64,000 nucleotides of DNA, taken from positions 2,418,001 to 2,482,000 of the forward strand of contig CP090854.1 in the NCBI GenBank assembly GCA_041879425.1, written 5' to 3'. The translations under genes were made by a program, and so were the position numbers. Positions 41,701 to 51,568 of this stretch are shown one piece after another. A model generated the notes under the pieces. That model did no database searches, was not told the DNA's origin, and saw nothing but the letters and a program-made list of their open reading frames with translations. Numbering within the stretch: position 1 is the stretch's first letter; the number at the start of each line of letters is the position of its first letter. The stretch is from Vibrio pomeroyi. GTDB taxonomy: Bacteria; Pseudomonadota; Gammaproteobacteria; Enterobacterales; Vibrionaceae.

Positions 41701-42441
41701 ATGTCTACAACTGGTCGCATTCACTCATTCGAATCTTGTGGTACTGTCGATGGCCCTGGTATCCGCTTTATTGTGTTTCTTCAAGGCTGCTTAATGCGCT
41801 GTATGTACTGCCACAATCGCGATACATGGGATCTTCATGACGGAAAGGAAGTAACGGTCGAAGAGATCATTAACGAAGCAAAATCATACCGTCATTTCAT
41901 GAAAGCTTCTGGCGGTGGTATCACCTGTTCAGGTGGCGAAGCCATGCTACAGCCTGAGTTTGTTCGTGACTTTTTCCGCGCAGCTCAAGCCGAAGGCATT
42001 CACACTTGTCTTGATACTAATGGCTACATTCGTAAGCACACAGAAGTGGTTGATGAAGTTCTTGAAGCCTCTGATCTAGTGATGCTTGATCTTAAGCACA
42101 TGCGAGACGAGATTCACCACGATTTCATTGGTGTATCAAACCGACGTACTCTGGATTTTGCACGCTACCTGCACAAAATCGGCAAGAAAACTTGGATTCG
42201 CTATGTGATTGTTCCTGGCTACACGGATACAGCTGAAGATGCGCATCTTCTTGGCGAATTCATTAAAGACATGGACAACATCGAGAAAGTAGAACTGCTT
42301 CCATACCACAAGCTTGGTGCTCACAAATGGGAAGCGCTGGGTCATGACTACCCACTTGATGGTGTTAACCCGCCAAGTAAAGAAAAAATGGATGAGATTG
42401 TCGCTGTTCTTAGTCAGTACCATTCAAACGTAAAATACTAA
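41701..42441 (+). CDS. pflA: Pyruvate formate-lyase 1-activating enzyme
   Basis: Radical SAM enzyme that installs the glycyl radical on PflB. It has 246 residues (E. coli 246). The cluster motif is [16 protein letters not shown], Cys30-x3-Cys34-x2-Cys37. The SAM-binding block [15 protein letters not shown] (about 77-91) also fits. It has its own short leader and starts 164 bases after lpxR. Confidence 0.97.
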   Translation: MSTTGRIHSFESCGTVDGPGIRFIVFLQGCLMRCMYCHNRDTWDLHDGKEVTVEEIINEAKSYRHFMKASGGGITCSGGEAMLQPEFVRDFFRAAQAEGIHTCLDTNGYIRKHTEVVDEVLEASDLVMLDLKHMRDEIHHDFIGVSNRRTLDFARYLHKIGKKTWIRYVIVPGYTDTAEDAHLLGEFIKDMDNIEKVELLPYHKLGAHKWEALGHDYPLDGVNPPSKEKMDEIVAVLSQYHSNVKY

Positions 42442-42467
42442 TACCTACGGTTTTCAAAGCCTGTTTC

Positions 42468-42501
42468 AAACGCCTCAATTTCGATTGGGGCGTTTTCTTT
42501 T
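42468..42501 (+). terminator. Terminator of pflA
   Basis: A 12-bp stem AAACGCCTCAAT / ATTGGGGCGTTT with TTCG loop, then T-rich sequence. Confidence 0.85.
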
Positions 42502-42662
42502 TTGAGCCAAACAATCCTTTCACTTTTCTTTACAACTTTTGTTTATCAATTCAAAAAATCATATTAAATCCGTGTTGAGATCATGTTTCCACTCGTAGGA
42601 ATGCTGTTACTCTTACTGCAACAAAAGAATACAACATTTAGTTTTTTAGTGAGGCTTCTCCC

Positions 42663-43163
42663 ATGGAAATGACCAATGCTCAGCGTCTAATTCTATCAAA
42701 TCAATACTACCTAATGTCTCAAATGGATCCTGAGAACTCAGCTAAATACCAACGTCTACAAACGATTGTAGAACGTGGTTACGAACTCCAAATGCGTGAG
42801 CTTAACAAAGAATTTGGTTGTTTGACTGAAGCAGAATGTCGCGAAGTTATCGACATCATGGAGATGTATCATGCAATGCAAGAGTCAAACAAAATGCTTG
42901 CAGAACAAGAGCGCGCTGAAGTTGATCAACGCCGCCTACAGTTCTTAGGTTTTGACATCGCTTCTGAAGCGCAAATCGTACACTACGTGCGTTTCCTTGT
43001 TGACTCTGAAGGTCTTTACCCTCAATTCGACAAAGCTGATCACCACTTCAATAGCCAAATGCCAATGCTAGACAAATACCGTCGCATGCTAACAACATGG
43101 CGCAACTGCCCTCGTCAATATCACCTATGTGCGACAGAGCTGTCTCAAATCTTCAGTGCTTAA
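42663..43163 (+). CDS. yfbU: YfbU family protein (UPF0304)
   Basis: A 166-residue helical cytoplasmic protein of unknown function. The start [20 protein letters not shown] and the C-terminal [20 protein letters not shown] are almost the same as E. coli YfbU. E. coli YfbU has been linked to stress-induced cell death, but its biochemical role is not settled. Flanked by terminators, so monocistronic. Confidence 0.93.
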   Translation: MEMTNAQRLILSNQYYLMSQMDPENSAKYQRLQTIVERGYELQMRELNKEFGCLTEAECREVIDIMEMYHAMQESNKMLAEQERAEVDQRRLQFLGFDIASEAQIVHYVRFLVDSEGLYPQFDKADHHFNSQMPMLDKYRRMLTTWRNCPRQYHLCATELSQIFSA

Positions 43164-43207
43164 TGCATGAAAAGATAAGCCTTAATTTGGCTTATAAAGT
43201 TTCAAAT

Positions 43208-43241
43208 AAAAAGGGTTACTCATCATGAGTAACCCTTTTTT
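43208..43241. terminator. Terminator between yfbU and the mipA remnant
   Basis: AAAAAGGGTTACTCA pairs with TGAGTAACCCTTTTT around a 3-base loop; usable in both directions. Confidence 0.85.
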
Positions 43242-43259
43242 GTATTCGCTTCTTTTTAA

Positions 43260-44014
43260 CTAGAAAACGTAGGCAACACCGACGTTGGCCGCCATATTAA
43301 CCCCGCTTTCAAGGATTGGGCTGTTCTCGATATCACCTTCTAGATTGGTGTAACGAACGCCGCCAGTCACTCGAACATTCGGTGTTACATGTAAGTAACC
43401 ACCTAAACCAATAAAGTACTGACCGTCCCAATCTGCATCGAACTCATTCAAGTTCGTTCTCGACGCTTCTGCCGAGCTCACACCATACAAGTGGTTGTTC
43501 AAGCGTTCACGTTATAAGCGTAACCAATAGATGGAGTAATCGCCCAACCATTACGACGAATAGGAAGGCGCCACGCTGCTTCCGCATAAATGCCGTTGTG
43601 TTTAAAGCCTAGATCCGACCCCGCCGTCGCTTCAAACATTCCCACCATAGTGATCACTTGATAGCTTACGCCACCCAATACTGAAGCTTCACGTTCATCC
43701 AATTTTTGAATATCAACGTTATCAGAATCACCCGGCTTTAAGGTTCTTGAGTCATACACAGCACGAAAGACGATGTTTTGCGGTGAACCCGCAGGGAATA
43801 AACGATAGCCAGCACTAAAACCACGCATGAAAAAGTGCTCGCCTTCATAACCAATCATTGGAATAACTGCGCGGTTTGACGGCGTATCTTTATAAACAGC
43901 AGGAGAATAGGAAGCAGCCACACCCAATGACCATTGTGATATTTTTGCGTGTGTAGCTGTCGCCATGAGCATTGTCGTTCCAACAATGGCGATTTTTAAC
44001 CAGAGACTCTTCAC
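43260..44014 (-). pseudogene. MipA/OmpV family outer-membrane protein, broken by a one-base frameshift
   Basis: Two adjacent minus-strand frames make one MipA/OmpV barrel. The first (43499-44014, 171 residues) has signal peptide MKSLWLKIAIVGTTMLMATATHA and reads to SIGYAYNVNA, then TGA. The second (from about 43508 down to 43260) continues with ERLNNHLYGVSSAEASRTNL and ends NVGVAYVF, the expected barrel end. Adding one base after AACGT near 43509 restores a single frame (YNV-ERLNNH), giving about 250 residues, the usual family length. It could be a true mutation, a phase-variable site or a sequencing error; there is no homopolymer at the break. Confidence 0.85.
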
Positions 44015-44368
44015 TATTTCTACCTATTTTTTAAGCGATTTTTGATAACGCCGCGCATTATATGGTATTTCATTCCAAAAAATCAATAAGGCTTCGTTAT
44101 ACATCCAATACGCATAAATCCACGGCAAGAATTGGAAAGCCCCCTAAAATCACAAAACAAACCGTCGATACCCCATGAATGTAAAATAATTCGATTCCTC
44201 TCGGTTCAAGTTGCCCATTGCTTTCGTTAGCCATTCAACACGCAAAATTGTAAATAAATACATAATTGTTAAGCAAAATTGTGGAAGCGGGTCTAACCTT
44301 AAAATGTAGGGAGAGCCTATTTTTCAATCGCTCGTCAGTTTTGACTGGTTAACAAGGGGAATGTGACT
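44015..44368. other. Upstream region of the prkA operon
   Basis: About 350 bases, AT-rich, between the divergent mipA remnant and prkA. I looked for a sigma-54 promoter (GG-N10-GC) and found none. It presumably holds a stationary-phase promoter. Confidence 0.35.
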
Positions 44369-46303
44369 ATGAGTATATTTGACCACTATCAATCACGTTA
44401 TGAAGCAGCCAAGGAAGAAGAGCTGACACTGCAAGAGTTCTTGGCGCTATGTAAAGACGATAAAAGTGCTTACGCTAACGCTGCGGAACGCTTACTTCTT
44501 GCCATCGGCGAACCGGAGGTCATTGACACCGCTCAAGACCCTCATCTCAGTCGTATTTTCTCGAACCGAGTCATATCTCGCTACCGTGAATTTGAAGATT
44601 TTTACGGCATGGAAGACGCGATTGAACAGATTGTTTCTTACCTAAAACATGCGGCTCAAGGCCTAGAAGAACGCAAACAGATCCTTTACCTACTTGGCCC
44701 TGTGGGCGGTGGTAAATCTTCGCTTGCTGAGAAACTCAAAGCCCTGATGCAAAAGCTACCCATTTATGTATTGTCTGCTGACGGTGAACGAAGCCCAGTA
44801 AACGATCACCCATTCTGTCTATTCGATGTCAACGAAGACGGCGACTTACTGAAGAACGAATATGGCATTGAGAAACGCTACCTTCGCTCGATTATGTCTC
44901 CGTGGGCAGCGAAACGCCTCCATGATTTTGGCGGCGATATTTCTAAATTCAAAGTCATCAAACTGCGCCCTTCTATTCTCGATCAAGTCGCGATTGCGAA
45001 AACAGAGCCAGGTGATGAAAACAACCAAGATATCTCATCTCTGGTAGGTAAAGTGGATATTCGCAAGCTTGAGCACTTCTCTCAAGATGATCCTGATGCC
45101 TACAGCTACTCTGGTGCGCTATGTAAAGCAAACCAAGGTCTGATGGAATTCGTGGAGATGTTCAAGGCACCAATCAAGGTATTGCACCCTCTACTAACAG
45201 CGACTCAAGAAGGTAACTTCAACGGTACTGAAGGGCTTTCTGCATTGCCATTCGACGGTATGATTCTAGCTCACTCTAACGAATCCGAGTGGCAGACCTT
45301 CCGTAACAACAAGAACAATGAAGCCTTCCTCGACCGTGTGTACATTGTAAAAGTCCCTTACTGTCTACGTGTGTCTGAAGAAGTTAAGATCTACAAGAAA
45401 CTGCTTGAGCACAGTGAGCTATCCCAAGCGCCTTGCTCACCGAGCACACTCGATCTGCTATCGCAATTCAGCATCCTGTCGAGACTAAAAGAGCCTGAGA
45501 ACTCTTCTCTATTCTCTAAGATGCGCGTTTACGATGGTGAGACCCTAAAAGACACCGATCCAAAAGCGAAGAGCTACCAAGAGTATCGCGACTATGCGGG
45601 TGTTGACGAAGGCATGTCTGGTCTATCAACACGTTTCGCCTTTAAGATCTTGTCTCGTGTGTTCAACTTCGACCAAGCCGAAGTAGCGGCGAACCCAGTG
45701 CATCTGTTCTACGTGATTGAGCAGCAAATCGAACGTGAGCAATTCCCTCAAGAAACCGCAGAGAAGTACCTAGAGTTCTTGAAAGGATACCTAGTGCCAC
45801 GCTACGTAGAGTTCATCGGTAAAGAAATTCAAACCGCCTACCTAGAGTCTTACTCTGAGTACGGTCAGAATATCTTCGACCGCTATGTCACCTACGCTGA
45901 CTTCTGGATTCAAGACCAAGAGTACCGCGATCCAGAAACAGGCCAGCTATTTGATCGTGCTTCTCTGAATGGTGAACTAGAGAAAATCGAGAAAACAGCT
46001 GGTATCAGTAACCCTAAAGACTTCCGAAATGAGATTGTGAACTTTGTGCTTCGTGCCAAAGCAAACAATAACGGTCAAAACCCAGTTTGGACGAGCTACG
46101 AGAAACTGCGCACTGTGATTGAGAAGAAAATGTTCTCTAATACAGAGGAGCTGCTTCCTGTTATTTCGTTCAATGCTAAGACCTCAACGGATGATCAGAA
46201 AAAACACGACGACTTCGTTGCTCGTATGATGGAAAAAGGCTACACCGAGAAACAAGTTAGACTGCTATCTGAGTGGTATCTAAGAGTTCGTAAATCCTCA
46301 TAA
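44369..46303 (+). CDS. yeaG: PrkA family serine protein kinase YeaG
   Basis: Stress-related AAA+/kinase protein. From the ATG at 44369 (GGGGAA in front; an in-frame GTG six bases earlier is less likely) it has 644 residues, the same as E. coli YeaG. Walker A is LLGPVGGGKSS (about 109-117), and the PrkA C-terminal domain holds FNREIVNF-like helices and ENSSLFSKMRVYDGE. In E. coli YeaG and YeaH act together in survival under sustained nitrogen starvation. First gene of the prkA-yeaH-spoVR cluster. Confidence 0.95.
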   Translation: MSIFDHYQSRYEAAKEEELTLQEFLALCKDDKSAYANAAERLLLAIGEPEVIDTAQDPHLSRIFSNRVISRYREFEDFYGMEDAIEQIVSYLKHAAQGLEERKQILYLLGPVGGGKSSLAEKLKALMQKLPIYVLSADGERSPVNDHPFCLFDVNEDGDLLKNEYGIEKRYLRSIMSPWAAKRLHDFGGDISKFKVIKLRPSILDQVAIAKTEPGDENNQDISSLVGKVDIRKLEHFSQDDPDAYSYSGALCKANQGLMEFVEMFKAPIKVLHPLLTATQEGNFNGTEGLSALPFDGMILAHSNESEWQTFRNNKNNEAFLDRVYIVKVPYCLRVSEEVKIYKKLLEHSELSQAPCSPSTLDLLSQFSILSRLKEPENSSLFSKMRVYDGETLKDTDPKAKSYQEYRDYAGVDEGMSGLSTRFAFKILSRVFNFDQAEVAANPVHLFYVIEQQIEREQFPQETAEKYLEFLKGYLVPRYVEFIGKEIQTAYLESYSEYGQNIFDRYVTYADFWIQDQEYRDPETGQLFDRASLNGELEKIEKTAGISNPKDFRNEIVNFVLRAKANNNGQNPVWTSYEKLRTVIEKKMFSNTEELLPVISFNAKTSTDDQKKHDDFVARMMEKGYTEKQVRLLSEWYLRVRKSS

Positions 46304-46316
46304 ACCAAACTGTATT

Positions 46317-46338
46317 GAGCTGCTCACGTGAGCAGCTC
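46317..46338. other. Perfect 22-base palindrome between yeaG and yeaH
   Basis: GAGCTGCTCAC followed by its exact complement GTGAGCAGCTC, no loop bases, 13 bases behind the yeaG stop. There is no T-run, so it looks like an mRNA processing or stabilising element, or a protein site, rather than a terminator. Confidence 0.75.
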
Positions 46339-46349
46339 GTACAAACCAA

Positions 46350-46383
46350 TAACTCTTATATCCTAATAACTCTTATACCCTAA
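46350..46383. repeat. 17-base direct repeat x 2
   Basis: TAACTCTTATATCCTAA followed directly by TAACTCTTATACCCTAA, one mismatch, in the yeaG-yeaH gap. Confidence 0.85.
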
Positions 46384-46423
46384 TAAAAAGTAGGATCGTG
46401 ACATCAGCTGAGAGGGAGTTCTT

Positions 46424-47695
46424 ATGGCACAATTTATCGATCGGAGGCTCAATGGCAAGAATAAGAGTGCTGTAAATAGACAGCGATTCTTACGACGCCA
46501 TAAAGAGCAAATCAAAGAATCTGTGGCCGATGCAGTCAACCGACGCTCAATCACCAATACTGAAACTGGTGAGGACGTCACTATTCCTCATAAAGACATC
46601 AAAGAGCCAAGCTTTCACCAAGGTCAAGGCGGCGTAAGAGAACGTGTCCACCCTGGTAATGATCAGTTCATCACTGGTGATAAAATTGAGCGCCCTAAAG
46701 GTGGCGGTCAAGGTGGTGGTTCTGGCCAAGGTGATGCAAGCCCTGATGGCGAAGGCCAAGATGAATTTACCTTCCAAATTTCAAAAGATGAGTATCTTGA
46801 TATTCTCTTTGAAGATTTAGCTCTGCCTAATCTAGAGAAAAATCAGGTCAACAAAATCACCGAATGGAAAACCCACCGCTCTGGTTATCAAAGTGCGGGG
46901 ATTCCATCCAACATCGCTATTGTTCGTTCACTGCAGCAATCTCTTGCTCGTAGAACCGCGATGACAGCAGGTAAAAAGCGTGAGCTTAACCTACTGATGG
47001 AGCAACTCGACCAAGTTAAAATGACCGAACCAGCACAACCCTTCGAAGAGAGTCGCTTAAAAGAAGAGATTGCCGAGCTACGCAAAAAAATTGAAAACGT
47101 GCCATTCATTGATACCTTCGACTTACGTTTTAAAAACTATGAGAAGCGCCCTATTCCATCTAGCCAAGCGGTCATGTTCTGTTTGATGGATGTGTCCGGC
47201 TCAATGGATCAAGCAACTAAAGACATCGCAAAACGCTTCTACGTACTGCTTTATCTATTCCTCAATCGCACCTACGAGAACGTCGATGTGGTGTTTATTC
47301 GTCATCATACTCAAGCAAAAGAAGTGGACGAACATGAGTTCTTCTACTCACAAGAAACCGGTGGCACCATCGTTTCTAGTGCACTGAAATTAATGAAAGA
47401 AATTGTCGCAGACCGTTACCCAGCTAATGAGTGGAATATCTATGCGGCACAAGCGTCTGATGGTGATAACTGGGCTGATGATTCGCCTCGTTGTAAAGAA
47501 CTGTTGGTCAACACGCTTCTGCCAACTTGTCAGTATTACTCTTATATCGAAATCACACGCCGCTCTCACCAAACGCTTTGGCACGAGTATGAGAAGTTAG
47601 AAGCAAGCTTCGACAACTTCGCAATGAAAAACATAAAAACGGTGGATGATATCTTTCCTGTGTTTAGAGAACTGTTCCAGAAAGAGACAGCGTAA
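46424..47695 (+). CDS. yeaH: YeaH/YhbH family protein (DUF444, von Willebrand A domain)
   Basis: A 423-residue cytoplasmic protein. The N-terminal third is basic then Gly-rich ([20 protein letters not shown], about 86-110). The C-terminal half has a vWA domain with MIDAS motif MDVSGSMD (about residue 255). Partner of PrkA/YeaG in stress survival; homologous to Bacillus YhbH, which sits with PrkA and SpoVR. GAGGG stands before the ATG. Confidence 0.94.
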   Translation: MAQFIDRRLNGKNKSAVNRQRFLRRHKEQIKESVADAVNRRSITNTETGEDVTIPHKDIKEPSFHQGQGGVRERVHPGNDQFITGDKIERPKGGGQGGGSGQGDASPDGEGQDEFTFQISKDEYLDILFEDLALPNLEKNQVNKITEWKTHRSGYQSAGIPSNIAIVRSLQQSLARRTAMTAGKKRELNLLMEQLDQVKMTEPAQPFEESRLKEEIAELRKKIENVPFIDTFDLRFKNYEKRPIPSSQAVMFCLMDVSGSMDQATKDIAKRFYVLLYLFLNRTYENVDVVFIRHHTQAKEVDEHEFFYSQETGGTIVSSALKLMKEIVADRYPANEWNIYAAQASDGDNWADDSPRCKELLVNTLLPTCQYYSYIEITRRSHQTLWHEYEKLEASFDNFAMKNIKTVDDIFPVFRELFQKETA

Positions 47696-47706
47696 GGGGG
47701 CTTGCC

Positions 47707-49266
47707 ATGACAGCGAAATCAAACGTTGCAGAGAAAAAAGCTGCACAAAAGAAAAACGACAAGATGCTGCCTGATGGTCCAGATTGGACGTTCAACCTCT
47801 TAGAGCAATATCACGTGGAAATTAAGCGTGTGGCGCAGCATTACCGTTTAGACACTTACCCAAACCAGATTGAAGTGATTACCTCAGAGCAGATGATGGA
47901 TGCTTACTCCAGTATCGGTATGCCTATCAATTATAATCACTGGTCATTTGGTAAGAAATTCATTCAAACCGAACAAAACTACAAACACGGTCAAATGGGG
48001 CTCGCGTACGAAATCGTGATCAACTCCGATCCGTGTATCGCTTATCTGATGGAAGAAAACACGGTAACGATGCAGGCACTAGTAATGGCGCACGCTTGTT
48101 ACGGCCATAACTCTTTCTTTAAGGGCAACTACCTATTCCAAACTTGGACAGATGCAAGCTCGATCATCGATTACTTGCTGTTCGCTAAGAAGTACATTAG
48201 TGGTTGTGAAGAGAAATATGGTGTCGCTGAAGTCGAGCAGTTGCTTGATTCTTGTCATGCGCTCATGAATTACGGCGTAGACAGATACAAACGTCCTGAA
48301 AAGATTTCCATTGCAGAAGAAACGGCAAGACAAGAAGAACGTGAAGCTTATCTTCAGTCTCAAGTGAACGAGCTTTGGAGAACCGTACCTCAAAACAAAA
48401 GTAAGGAAGAAGAAACTAAAATCCGCTTCCCTAGCGAGCCTCAAGAGAACATTCTCTACTTTATTGAGAAGAACGCCCCACTGCTTGAACCTTGGCAACG
48501 TGAGTGTGTTCGTATTGTTCGCAAGGTAAGCCAATACTTCTACCCTCAGAAACAAACACAAGTGATGAATGAAGGTTGGGCAACATTCTGGCACTACACC
48601 ATTCTGAATCACCTTTACGACGAAGGTTTGGTGAGTGACAAGTTCATCTTAGAATTCCTGCACAGCCATACCAGTGTGGTCGCACAACCTGCTTACAACA
48701 GCCCTTACTTTAGTGGGATAAACCCTTACGCACTTGGCTTTGCAATGTTTAGAGACATTCGACGCATCTGTGAAGAGCCAACCGATGAAGACAAAGAGTG
48801 GTTCCCTGAACTCGCCGGAAGTGATTGGTTAGAGGCAGTGCACTTCGCAATGCACAACTTCAAAGATGAAAGCTTTATCAGCCAATATCTTTCTCCAAAG
48901 ATCATTCGTGACTTTAAGCTGTTTTCAGTGCTTGATGATGACCGAAAAAACACCATTGAAGTGAGTGCTATACACGATGATCCGGGCTATCGCCTGATTC
49001 GAGAGAAGCTTGCAGCGCAATACAACCTCAGCAACCTTGAACCGAATATTCAGGTGTTTAATGTTGATGTACGTGGTGACCGGTCAATGACGCTGCAGTA
49101 TGTGCCTCATGACCGCATCCCGCTTGATAAAGGCTACGACGAAGTAATGAAGCATCTCTATCGTTTGTGGGGCTTTGACGTAATTCTTGAGGAGCTCAAA
49201 GATACGGGTCACCGAGAAATCCTGACTACTTGTCCGAAACGCAATGATTATGGAGCCAAGATTTAA
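47707..49266 (+). CDS. ycgB: SpoVR family protein YcgB
   Basis: A 519-residue soluble protein of the SpoVR family (E. coli YcgB 510). Family blocks are QYHVEIKRVAQHYRLDTYPN (about 35-54), MAHACYGHNSFFKGNYLF (about 123-140) with conserved His, and MNEGWATFWHYTILNHLYDE (about 287-306), which resembles a metal-site helix. The biochemical function is unknown. It starts 11 bases behind yeaH; E. coli has ycgB at another locus, so this fused operon supports joint action with YeaG and YeaH. Confidence 0.93.
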   Translation: MTAKSNVAEKKAAQKKNDKMLPDGPDWTFNLLEQYHVEIKRVAQHYRLDTYPNQIEVITSEQMMDAYSSIGMPINYNHWSFGKKFIQTEQNYKHGQMGLAYEIVINSDPCIAYLMEENTVTMQALVMAHACYGHNSFFKGNYLFQTWTDASSIIDYLLFAKKYISGCEEKYGVAEVEQLLDSCHALMNYGVDRYKRPEKISIAEETARQEEREAYLQSQVNELWRTVPQNKSKEEETKIRFPSEPQENILYFIEKNAPLLEPWQRECVRIVRKVSQYFYPQKQTQVMNEGWATFWHYTILNHLYDEGLVSDKFILEFLHSHTSVVAQPAYNSPYFSGINPYALGFAMFRDIRRICEEPTDEDKEWFPELAGSDWLEAVHFAMHNFKDESFISQYLSPKIIRDFKLFSVLDDDRKNTIEVSAIHDDPGYRLIREKLAAQYNLSNLEPNIQVFNVDVRGDRSMTLQYVPHDRIPLDKGYDEVMKHLYRLWGFDVILEELKDTGHREILTTCPKRNDYGAKI

Positions 49267-49352
49267 TATCCATCATAGTAAGTAGATAATGGGTATAAAA
49301 CTCCGCTCCCCCTACAACATAGTGGTCACCCGCTCGGAAGTGGAGCAATAAA

Positions 49353-49390
49353 AAAGCGCATAAGTCTGATGACTTATGCGCTTTCTTTTT
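49353..49390. terminator. Terminator between ycgB and sohB
   Basis: A 14-bp stem AAAGCGCATAAGTC / GACTTATGCGCTTT with 4-base loop; A and T runs on both sides. Confidence 0.85.
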
Positions 49391-49428
49391 AAGGCTCAAA
49401 CGTCTTTAAATAGACGTGAGGCACTCAC

Positions 49429-49458
49429 CTAGAACTAGAACTAGAACTAGAACTAGAA
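49429..49458. repeat. Hexamer tandem array, CTAGAA x 5
   Basis: Five perfect copies of CTAGAA plus a partial CTA, ten bases before the sohB stop codon end and just behind the ycgB/sohB terminator. Confidence 0.95.
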
Positions 49459-49468
49459 CTAAATAAGC

Positions 49469-50536
49469 TTAAACAATCGGCTTTTGACCGCGTTCAATCA
49501 GCTTCATCAGCACGCTGTCTGCAGATTTACCAGCAACACCTGCTAGCTTGTCTGATAGCTTTTTCTTCTGTACGTAGTGAATCGCTAGAACCGTCTTGTC
49601 TTTGCATGCTTCAACAACTAAGTCATCAGAAGTACGGATCTCATCCACCAGCCCAAGTTCATGTGCTTGTGTACCAAACCAGTGCTCACCCGTTGCAACC
49701 TTATCAAGGTCTAGCGCTGGGCGGTGATCACGAATAAAGTCTTTAAATAAGCCGTGTGTCTCTTCTAGCTCTTCTTTAAACTTCTCACGAGCTTTATCGC
49801 TGTTCTCACCAAACATGGTTAGCGTACGCTTGTACTCACCTGCAGTTAGCTGTTCAAACTCAATGTCGTGCTTTTTAAGCAGTTTGTTGAAGTTTGGCAG
49901 TTGAGCAATAACGCCAATAGAACCAACAATAGCAAAAGGTGCTGACACAATTTTGTCTGCGATACATGCCATCATGTAACCACCACTTGCTGCTACTTTG
50001 TCTACCGAGATAGTCAAAGGCAAACCTGCTGCTTTAATACGATCAAGTTGAGAAGACGCCAGACCGTAGCCGTGAACCATGCCACCGCCAGATTCAAGTT
50101 TCAGCAATACTTCATCGCCTTCACGAGCCACAGCCAGAACCGCCGTTACCTCTTCACGCAATGAAGCCACTTCTTTCGCATCAATGCTGCCATTAAAATC
50201 AAGAATGAATAGATGTGGTTCACGCTTGCTATCAAGCTCACCCTCTTTCGCTGCTTTCTTCACTTCTTTACCGCGTGATTTTACTTTCTCTTTTTCCGCT
50301 TTCTTTTCTGCTTTATCACGGGCTTTGATGAAAGCATCATCGTGTAGATGGTGCTCTAATTGTTCAATCGTCTGTTTATGGTGTTCAGATAGGTTCGTGA
50401 TTTCCAGCTCACCTTTAATCGCGCTTGATTTTCCACCCACAGATTTAGCAATGACTAAAATTGCAATGATGGCGATTACAACGGTCGCAATCTTGGCTAA
50501 AAACAAGCCGTAGTCCAACAAAAATTCCAATGTCAT
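49469..50536 (-). CDS. sohB: Inner-membrane S49 protease SohB
   Basis: Signal peptide peptidase-like protease of 355 residues (E. coli 349). An N-terminal membrane anchor (about 5-31) is followed by a highly charged, helical Lys/Glu stretch (70-104). The S49 core begins at LFILDFNGSIDAKEVASL. The catalytic pair is Ser184 in KVAASGGYMMAC and Lys236 in AGEYKRTLT. It is divergent from yciK, its usual neighbour in enterics. Confidence 0.94.
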   Translation of the reverse strand: MTLEFLLDYGLFLAKIATVVIAIIAILVIAKSVGGKSSAIKGELEITNLSEHHKQTIEQLEHHLHDDAFIKARDKAEKKAEKEKVKSRGKEVKKAAKEGELDSKREPHLFILDFNGSIDAKEVASLREEVTAVLAVAREGDEVLLKLESGGGMVHGYGLASSQLDRIKAAGLPLTISVDKVAASGGYMMACIADKIVSAPFAIVGSIGVIAQLPNFNKLLKKHDIEFEQLTAGEYKRTLTMFGENSDKAREKFKEELEETHGLFKDFIRDHRPALDLDKVATGEHWFGTQAHELGLVDEIRTSDDLVVEACKDKTVLAIHYVQKKKLSDKLAGVAGKSADSVLMKLIERGQKPIV

Positions 50537-50673
50537 ATCCCCTATTGTATGAATTAGTGTATTGTAACCATCTTGTCACGATTACCAAGAATTTCTCATC
50601 ATTCCTGCGGTTATCTGTGTGATTAAACATCAATGGAATGACGAACATAATAAAAGAAAGAAGGATAAGCACA

Positions 50674-51414
50674 GTGGATTACCCAATCTCTACAGATGCC
50701 CTCAAAGATAAAGTAATTTTGGTTACAGGTGCCGGTGCTGGCATTGGTCGCCAAGCCGCACTAAGCTTCGCTCAACATGGCGCAACTGTCATTCTGTTAG
50801 GCCGCAATGTAAAAAACCTAGAATTCATTTACGATGAAATCGAAAGCGCTGGCTACCCGCAGCCTGCAATTATCCCGTTGGATTTAAAAGGCGCGACAAA
50901 ACAGAACTACATTGATATGGCTGAAACCATTGAATCGCAGTTCGGTCGTTTAGATGGTCTACTTCATAACGCTGGCGTTCTCGGTACTCTAAGCCCGTTT
51001 GAGCAGATTGATGAAGAGACCTTTGATGATGTTATACAGATCAATGTGAAGTCTGAGTTTTTGATGACTCAAGCGCTTCTGCCAGCACTTAAGAAAGCTG
51101 AAGCGGGTCGTATCGTATTCACCTCTTCTACTGTTGGTCACTCTGGCCGTGCATTCTGGGGCACTTACGCAATTTCTAAGTTTGCTACCGAAGGTATGAT
51201 GCAGATCTTAGCGGATGAGCTGGAAGACACAAACATCCGTGTTAACGCAATCAATCCGGGCGGCACTCAAACACGTATGCGTGCAAAGGCGTACCCAGGT
51301 GAAGATGCTAACAAGCTGAAAACGCCACTGGATATCATCCCACTGTACCTACACTTAATGAACCCAAGTGTGACAGACATTAATGGCCAATGTATCGACG
51401 CTCAACCTAAGTAG
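50674..51414 (+). CDS. yciK: YciK family short-chain dehydrogenase
   Basis: NAD(P)-dependent SDR of 246 residues and unknown substrate. Cofactor motif VTGAGAGIGRQAALSFAQHG, LHNAGVLG (NAG), and active site FTSSTVGHSGRAFWGTYAIS then KFATEG (Ser, Tyr-x3-Lys). The start is GTG at 50674 with AAGGAT eight bases upstream, giving VDYPISTDAL; an upstream ATG at 50638 has no ribosome binding site. The closing FDAQP-like end (CIDAQPK) fits YciK. Confidence 0.9.
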   Translation: MDYPISTDALKDKVILVTGAGAGIGRQAALSFAQHGATVILLGRNVKNLEFIYDEIESAGYPQPAIIPLDLKGATKQNYIDMAETIESQFGRLDGLLHNAGVLGTLSPFEQIDEETFDDVIQINVKSEFLMTQALLPALKKAEAGRIVFTSSTVGHSGRAFWGTYAISKFATEGMMQILADELEDTNIRVNAINPGGTQTRMRAKAYPGEDANKLKTPLDIIPLYLHLMNPSVTDINGQCIDAQPK

Positions 51415-51437
51415 TTGATATTATAACCAATAACAGG

Positions 51438-51463
51438 AAGCTGCTTTAATAGCGGCTTTTTTT
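51438..51463 (+). terminator. Terminator of yciK
   Basis: AAGCTGCT pairs with AGCGGCTT (one wobble), loop TTAAT, followed by a long T-run. Confidence 0.8.
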
Positions 51464-51542
51464 GTATCTAAATCAACCATCTAACACTTACTTCCGCTAA
51501 TTTTCATCATTTTGCTTTGCATCTTTTTCATTGTTAAATATA

Positions 51543-51558
51543 CTGTATAAATATACAG
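51543..51558. promoter_or_regulatory. LexA (SOS) box of the imuA operon
   Basis: CTGT-ATAAATAT-ACAG fits the LexA consensus CTGT-N8-ACAG exactly, with an AT-rich centre. It ends ten bases before the imuA ATG, so it overlaps both the likely promoter and the weak ribosome binding site (AGGT). Confidence 0.9.
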
Positions 51559-51568
51559 GTATTTAATT

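Noticed and set aside
44015..44368. Sigma-54 promoter for the yeaG operon
   Set aside because: No GG-N10-GC pair with flanking consensus was found.
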